Origin: Buchnera aphidicola (Sipha maydis)
Lineage (GTDB): Bacteria > Pseudomonadota > Gammaproteobacteria > Enterobacterales > Enterobacteriaceae
Assembly: GCF_024029855.1 (NCBI RefSeq)
Contig: NZ_CP097205.1
Coordinates: 186,001-250,000 of the forward strand
Direction: 5' to 3'
DNA length: 64,000 nucleotides
In this document: piece by piece, positions 60,620 through 64,000 of the stretch
Layout: each line of letters starts with the position of its first letter
Position numbering within the stretch: the stretch's first letter is position 1
Made by a program: the position numbers and the translations under genes
The notes under the pieces: model-generated
What the model was told of the DNA's origin: nothing
Database searches by the model: none
The model's input: only the letters and a program-made list of their open reading frames with translations

Positions 60620-62431
60620 ATGATAAAATTATTAAAAAAACTTATAAAAAAAAAAAAAATTCGTATAATAGATTATATTTTTGCAAAAGAAATTTCTCAA
60701 AATTCAAATACACTAATATTAGTTATTTCTGTTTATATGAGTATTATAAATAGAATAGGAAATACATGTATTTCATTAAAAAATATTTTACAAAAAAAGT
60801 TTTTTTCTAAAAAAATTCTTAAAAAAATTCATTTTAAAAAAAATATAGAAAAAGAATTATTAAAATATAAAAATATTGCTAGTAATAAAAATACAAATGT
60901 GCCTTTAATAATAGAAAATAATCATTTACATTTACATAAAATATGGCATATAGAAAATAAAATATATAAATTTTTCACTAAACCATATCAAACAAAAAAA
61001 TATTCAAATATTATATGGAATAAAATAATCAATGATAAAGTTTTTATAAACTTAAATATAGAAAAAAAAATAGTAATTTTATTATGTTTCTTGAAGAAAT
61101 TTTTATTTATTATAGGAAGTCCTGGAACAGGAAAAACAACTTTAGCTGCAAAAATAATTTACTTTTATATTCATATTTTAAAGAAAAAAAATATTATCTT
61201 ATCTGCACCTACAGGAAAAGCGAGTTATCACTTACTAGAATCTATTAAAAAAAATTTATTTTTTTTATTTAAAAAAAATAAATATAAAAAATATGTTCCG
61301 AATACTTCATTTACTATTCATAGATTATTCAAAATGTATCACACCCAAAATATTTTTTTGAATCAAAAAAAAAAAAATATCGACTTATTAATCATAGATG
61401 AATCATCTATGATAGATATTTTCATGTTAGAAAAAATCATTGATAATATTTCTAGAAAAACACAAATAATATTTCTAGGAGATAATTACCAATTACCCTC
61501 AATTAATCCCGGATCAATAATTCATGATTTTTTATTTTTTTATCAAAAAGAAAATCTTAAAAAATTATATAACAAATTAATTTATGAGTGTAACAATCAA
61601 AATTTAAAAAAAAAAAATACACTAAAAAACAACATTTTTATATTAAAAAAAAAATATCGATTTAAAACAAATTCAGATATTGATCAATGTGCAAAAATTA
61701 TAAAAACTGGAAATATAAAGAATATTAAAAATATATTTAAAAATAGATTCAAAAAAATTCATTTTTTTAAGATAAAAAATACATATCATTCATATAAAAA
61801 TATGATCAAAAAAATATTTTCATTTTTTAAAAAATTTTTTACAATGATTAAAAATAAAGATCCTATTAAAAAAATATTAAAATATTTTAATGATAAAAGA
61901 ATTTTATGCATTCAGAAAAAAGGTTTTTTAGGCATTCGAGGAATTAATGAATTTTTTGAAAAATTAATTAAAAAAAAATACTCAAAAAATTTTTTTAAAA
62001 TTAACGAAAAAAAATGGTATATAGGAAAACCAATAATCATTTTAAAAAACATTAAAAATATGAAATTATTTAATGGAATTACAGGAATAACTTTATTAGA
62101 TGAAAATCAAGAAAAAAAAATTTTTTTTTTAATGCCTGACCATTCAATTAAAATAATTCCAATAAATTTAATCAAACACTACAAAACAACTTGGGCGATT
62201 ACGGTTCATAAATCTCAAGGATCAGAATTTTCAAAAATACATTTAATTCTTCCATTATCAAATGTAAAAATTATGACAAGAGAAATAATTTACACTGCAA
62301 TAACGCGTGCAAAAAAAAAAGTATACATATACTCTAAAAAAAAAATATTTATAAAATCTATTAAAAAAAATATTTGTAGAAAAAGCGGACTTTACCAAAA
62401 ATTTAAAAAGTTAAATATTAAAATTAATTAA
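60620..62431 (+). CDS. recD: Exodeoxyribonuclease V subunit RecD
   Basis: 5'-3' helicase subunit of RecBCD, superfamily 1B. The 603 residues match E. coli (608). Walker A GSPGTGKTTLAAK at about 166, LSAPTGKASYHL, motif II LLIIDESSMID, GDNYQLPSINPGS, and the C-terminal TVHKSQGSEFSKI and IYTAITRAKKKVYIYS. With recB and recC it completes the heterotrimer. The E. coli gene that follows, argA, is absent; an initiator tRNA gene lies next on the opposite strand. Confidence 0.96.
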   Translation: MIKLLKKLIKKKKIRIIDYIFAKEISQNSNTLILVISVYMSIINRIGNTCISLKNILQKKFFSKKILKKIHFKKNIEKELLKYKNIASNKNTNVPLIIENNHLHLHKIWHIENKIYKFFTKPYQTKKYSNIIWNKIINDKVFINLNIEKKIVILLCFLKKFLFIIGSPGTGKTTLAAKIIYFYIHILKKKNIILSAPTGKASYHLLESIKKNLFFLFKKNKYKKYVPNTSFTIHRLFKMYHTQNIFLNQKKKNIDLLIIDESSMIDIFMLEKIIDNISRKTQIIFLGDNYQLPSINPGSIIHDFLFFYQKENLKKLYNKLIYECNNQNLKKKNTLKNNIFILKKKYRFKTNSDIDQCAKIIKTGNIKNIKNIFKNRFKKIHFFKIKNTYHSYKNMIKKIFSFFKKFFTMIKNKDPIKKILKYFNDKRILCIQKKGFLGIRGINEFFEKLIKKKYSKNFFKINEKKWYIGKPIIILKNIKNMKLFNGITGITLLDENQEKKIFFLMPDHSIKIIPINLIKHYKTTWAITVHKSQGSEFSKIHLILPLSNVKIMTREIIYTAITRAKKKVYIYSKKKIFIKSIKKNICRKSGLYQKFKKLNIKIN

Positions 62432-62442
62432 AATTTTTTTTA

Positions 62443-62516
<74 letters not shown>

Positions 62517-62527
62517 ATATGTTTATT

Positions 62528-62556
62528 ATAATATAACTTCTATCATAAAGATGCAA
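62528..62556 (-). promoter_or_regulatory. Promoter of the initiator tRNA gene
   Basis: On the minus strand TTGCAT (plus 62551-62556) and TATTAT (plus 62528-62533) are separated by exactly 17 bases. The tRNA begins 12 bases past the -10 box. The spacing and short leader are those of a sigma-70 tRNA promoter. Confidence 0.55.
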
Positions 62557-62687
62557 CATTTTTTTTAAAAAATATAATTTTAAAAAGAATATATGTTAAA
62601 ATACTTTTCAAAAAATTCTTAAAAATTTTTTAAAAATATAATTTTAAATATTAACTCTAAAATATATCATCATTATATGAGAAAAAA

Positions 62688-63101
62688 ATGAAAATTGATT
62701 TACGGAAAAATGCTAGAACTTGCGTTGTTCAAGCGTTATATGCATGGAAAATATCGAAAAATGATTTTAATGAAATAAAAATTTTTTTTATTAAAAAAAA
62801 TGAAAAAAAAATTGATATTAATTATTTTGAAGATATTTTTATAGGTATTGTAATAAATAAAAAAAAAATAGACTCTTTAATTCAACCATATATTTTAAAA
62901 AACATCAATCGAATAGGAAAAATTGAAAAATCTATATTACGTATGTCTTTCTATGAACTATTAAAAAGAAAAGATATACCTTATAAAGTTGTTATCAATG
63001 AAGCAATCGAACTTTCAAAAATTTTTTGTTCACATAATAGTCATAAGATAATTAATGGAGTTTTAGATAAAGCAGCTTATAAAATACGTTTACAACGATA
63101 A
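62688..63101 (+). CDS. nusB: Transcription antitermination protein NusB
   Basis: Binds boxA with S10 in rRNA operon antitermination. The 137 residues match E. coli (139). Motifs: RKNARTCVVQALYAWKIS at the N-terminus, IEKSILRMSFYELLKRKDIPYKVVINEAIELSK, and HKIINGVLDKAA. ribH and ribD, which precede it in E. coli, are not here. Confidence 0.96.
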   Translation: MKIDLRKNARTCVVQALYAWKISKNDFNEIKIFFIKKNEKKIDINYFEDIFIGIVINKKKIDSLIQPYILKNINRIGKIEKSILRMSFYELLKRKDIPYKVVINEAIELSKIFCSHNSHKIINGVLDKAAYKIRLQR

Positions 63102-63292
63102 TATATTTTTTAATGAAATTAATTTAACTCAATCTGTTTATATAAATAAAAAATTTTTTTTATTATTTTTTAAAAAAAATAATTTCATTATTATTCTAAA
63201 AAAAACTTAAACAAAATATAATATTTATTTTAAATATGTAATTTCTCAAAGTATTTTAAATAATAATATATAAAATTTAATAGGAAACTGAA

Positions 63293-63577
63293 ATGAATAA
63301 AGATATCAAAAAAAAATGGAACACAGAATATGCAAAAAAAATTGCAAAAATAGAAGGCATAAAAATGAATAAAAATCATTGGAAAATAATTAATTTTACA
63401 AGAAATTTTTATATTCAATTTAAAATAATACCTTCTATTAGAATTTTACTTACTGCAATAAATCAAAACTGGAAACACAAAATAGATAGTCTCACTTTAA
63501 TAAATTTATTTTCTACAAACCCTATTCTTAAAATTAGTAAAATTTCAGGAATACCATACCCAAAAAAATGTATTTAA
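63293..63577 (+). CDS. tusE: Sulfurtransferase TusE (DsrC family), short N-terminus
   Basis: Last sulfur carrier of the Tus relay, handing sulfur to MnmA for 2-thiouridine 34 of Lys, Glu and Gln tRNAs. The 94 residues compare with 109; about 15 N-terminal residues are missing. Core motifs: EGIKMNKNHWKIINFTRNFY, IPSIRILL and the C-terminal PKKCI with the penultimate active Cys. An AGGAA site precedes the ATG. The last 4 bases overlap the cyoE end, convergent. tusBCD are not in this window. Confidence 0.92.
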   Translation: MNKDIKKKWNTEYAKKIAKIEGIKMNKNHWKIINFTRNFYIQFKIIPSIRILLTAINQNWKHKIDSLTLINLFSTNPILKISKISGIPYPKKCI

Positions 63578-64000
63578 AAAATAAATCGATTAAAGATAAT
63601 AAAAAAATCTAAACATAAAACATAAAAAATAGAAATTTTAAAAATCTTAAATGACCACTCGGTTTTTTTTAAATATTCTAAATAACCTTGATTAATGCTA
63701 TATAACCAAAAAAAACCTAATGAAAAAAATATTACATAATAAAAATAACTAAAAAGATTTATTAAACCGAAAAAAATAGTTAACATCATTAATAAATTAA
63801 CATAAAAATACATATTCTCAATAGTTTCTTTTAATTCACTTACTGCAGGAAAAACTGGAATTTTAGCTTTTTTATAATCTTTTAAATGTAATAAAGAAAT
63901 AGAATAAGAATGAGGTATTTGCCAAACATAAAATATGCAAAATAAAACTAAACCTCTAATACTATAATAATTGTTATTAGCTAAATATCCTATTAAAATA
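63574..64000 (-). CDS. cyoE: Protoheme IX farnesyltransferase CyoE (partial)
   Basis: Membrane enzyme that makes heme O for the cytochrome bo oxidase. The window holds the C-terminal 141 or so residues; the 5' part lies beyond 64000. The signature FYVWQIPHSYSISLLHLKDY (loop of the UbiA family) and KIPVFPAV are clear, followed by three membrane segments. The reading frame is open to the window edge. Its presence implies that the cyo oxidase genes lie next on the minus strand. Confidence 0.93.
   Translation of the reverse strand, partial: ILIGYLANNNYYSIRGLVLFCIFYVWQIPHSYSISLLHLKDYKKAKIPVFPAVSELKETIENMYFYVNLLMMLTIFFGLINLFSYFYYVIFFSLGFFWLYSINQGYLEYLKKTEWSFKIFKISIFYVLCLDFFIIFNRFIF

Overview
The window is a piece of the chromosome of a highly reduced, extremely AT-rich gammaproteobacterial endosymbiont, almost certainly Buchnera aphidicola, the obligate aphid symbiont. 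Reasons: every gene has a clear Escherichia coli orthologue, in local orders shared with E. coli (nusA-infB-rbfA-truB-rpsO-pnp, rplU-rpmA-obg, ffh/rpsP-rimM-trmD-rplS, alaS-csrA-Ser/Arg tRNAs, metT-leuW-glnU tRNAs, pgk-fbaA-mscS, recC-recB-recD). Lysine is used in place of most variable residues, homopolymers are long, recBCD is kept while polA is only a 5' nuclease, and retained biosynthesis supplies essential amino acids. No transposon, prophage, CRISPR array or foreign island was seen. The host aphid lineage cannot be named from this alone.

Layout. Positions 1-11977 (all minus) hold pnp, rpsO, truB, rbfA, infB, nusA, tRNA-Leu(GAG), secG, ftsH, rlmE and greA. Positions 12255-14430 (plus) hold ibaG, rplU, rpmA and obg; rplM-rpsI follow on minus. 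Positions 15649-19877 (plus) hold a frameshifted pheA, ffh and rpsP-rimM-trmD-rplS. Then come tldD (-), aroQ (+), rluD (-), alaS-csrA-tRNA-Ser-tRNA-Arg-rsmE (+), rpiA (-) and a Met-Leu-Gln tRNA cluster (-). Positions 29047-36158 hold glnS, eno, polA, engB (-) and typA. Then gmk and ygfZ (-), prfB-lysS-lysA, miaB-ybeY-corC-leuS-holA-tusA, asd (-), yhgN, pgk-fbaA-mscS, recCBD, initiator tRNA-Met (-), nusB, tusE and the 3' part of cyoE (-, leaving the window).

Function. Most genes serve translation and RNA: ribosomal proteins, translation factors, tRNA synthetases, rRNA and tRNA modification, and RNA turnover. The rest cover glycolysis (eno, pgk, fbaA), the non-oxidative pentose phosphate route (rpiA), essential amino acid supply (aroQ, pheA, asd, lysA), membrane and protein quality control (secG, ftsH, ffh, yhgN, mscS, cyoE) and recombination (recBCD). 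Several genes usual at these loci are absent: rimP, glmM, murA, ybeZ, lnt, nadD and ptrA.

The most interesting points are erosion rather than novelty. prfB carries its programmed +1 frameshift and, separately, a second frame break at a 13-A tract. pheA is broken at a 10-A tract, lacks the feedback (ACT) domain and has an altered catalytic-region motif. trmD appears to start at AUC. LeuRS has lost the signature residues of its editing site while its synthetic site is intact. Two tRNAs carry A-C mismatches in the anticodon stem. No previously undescribed multi-gene system was found.
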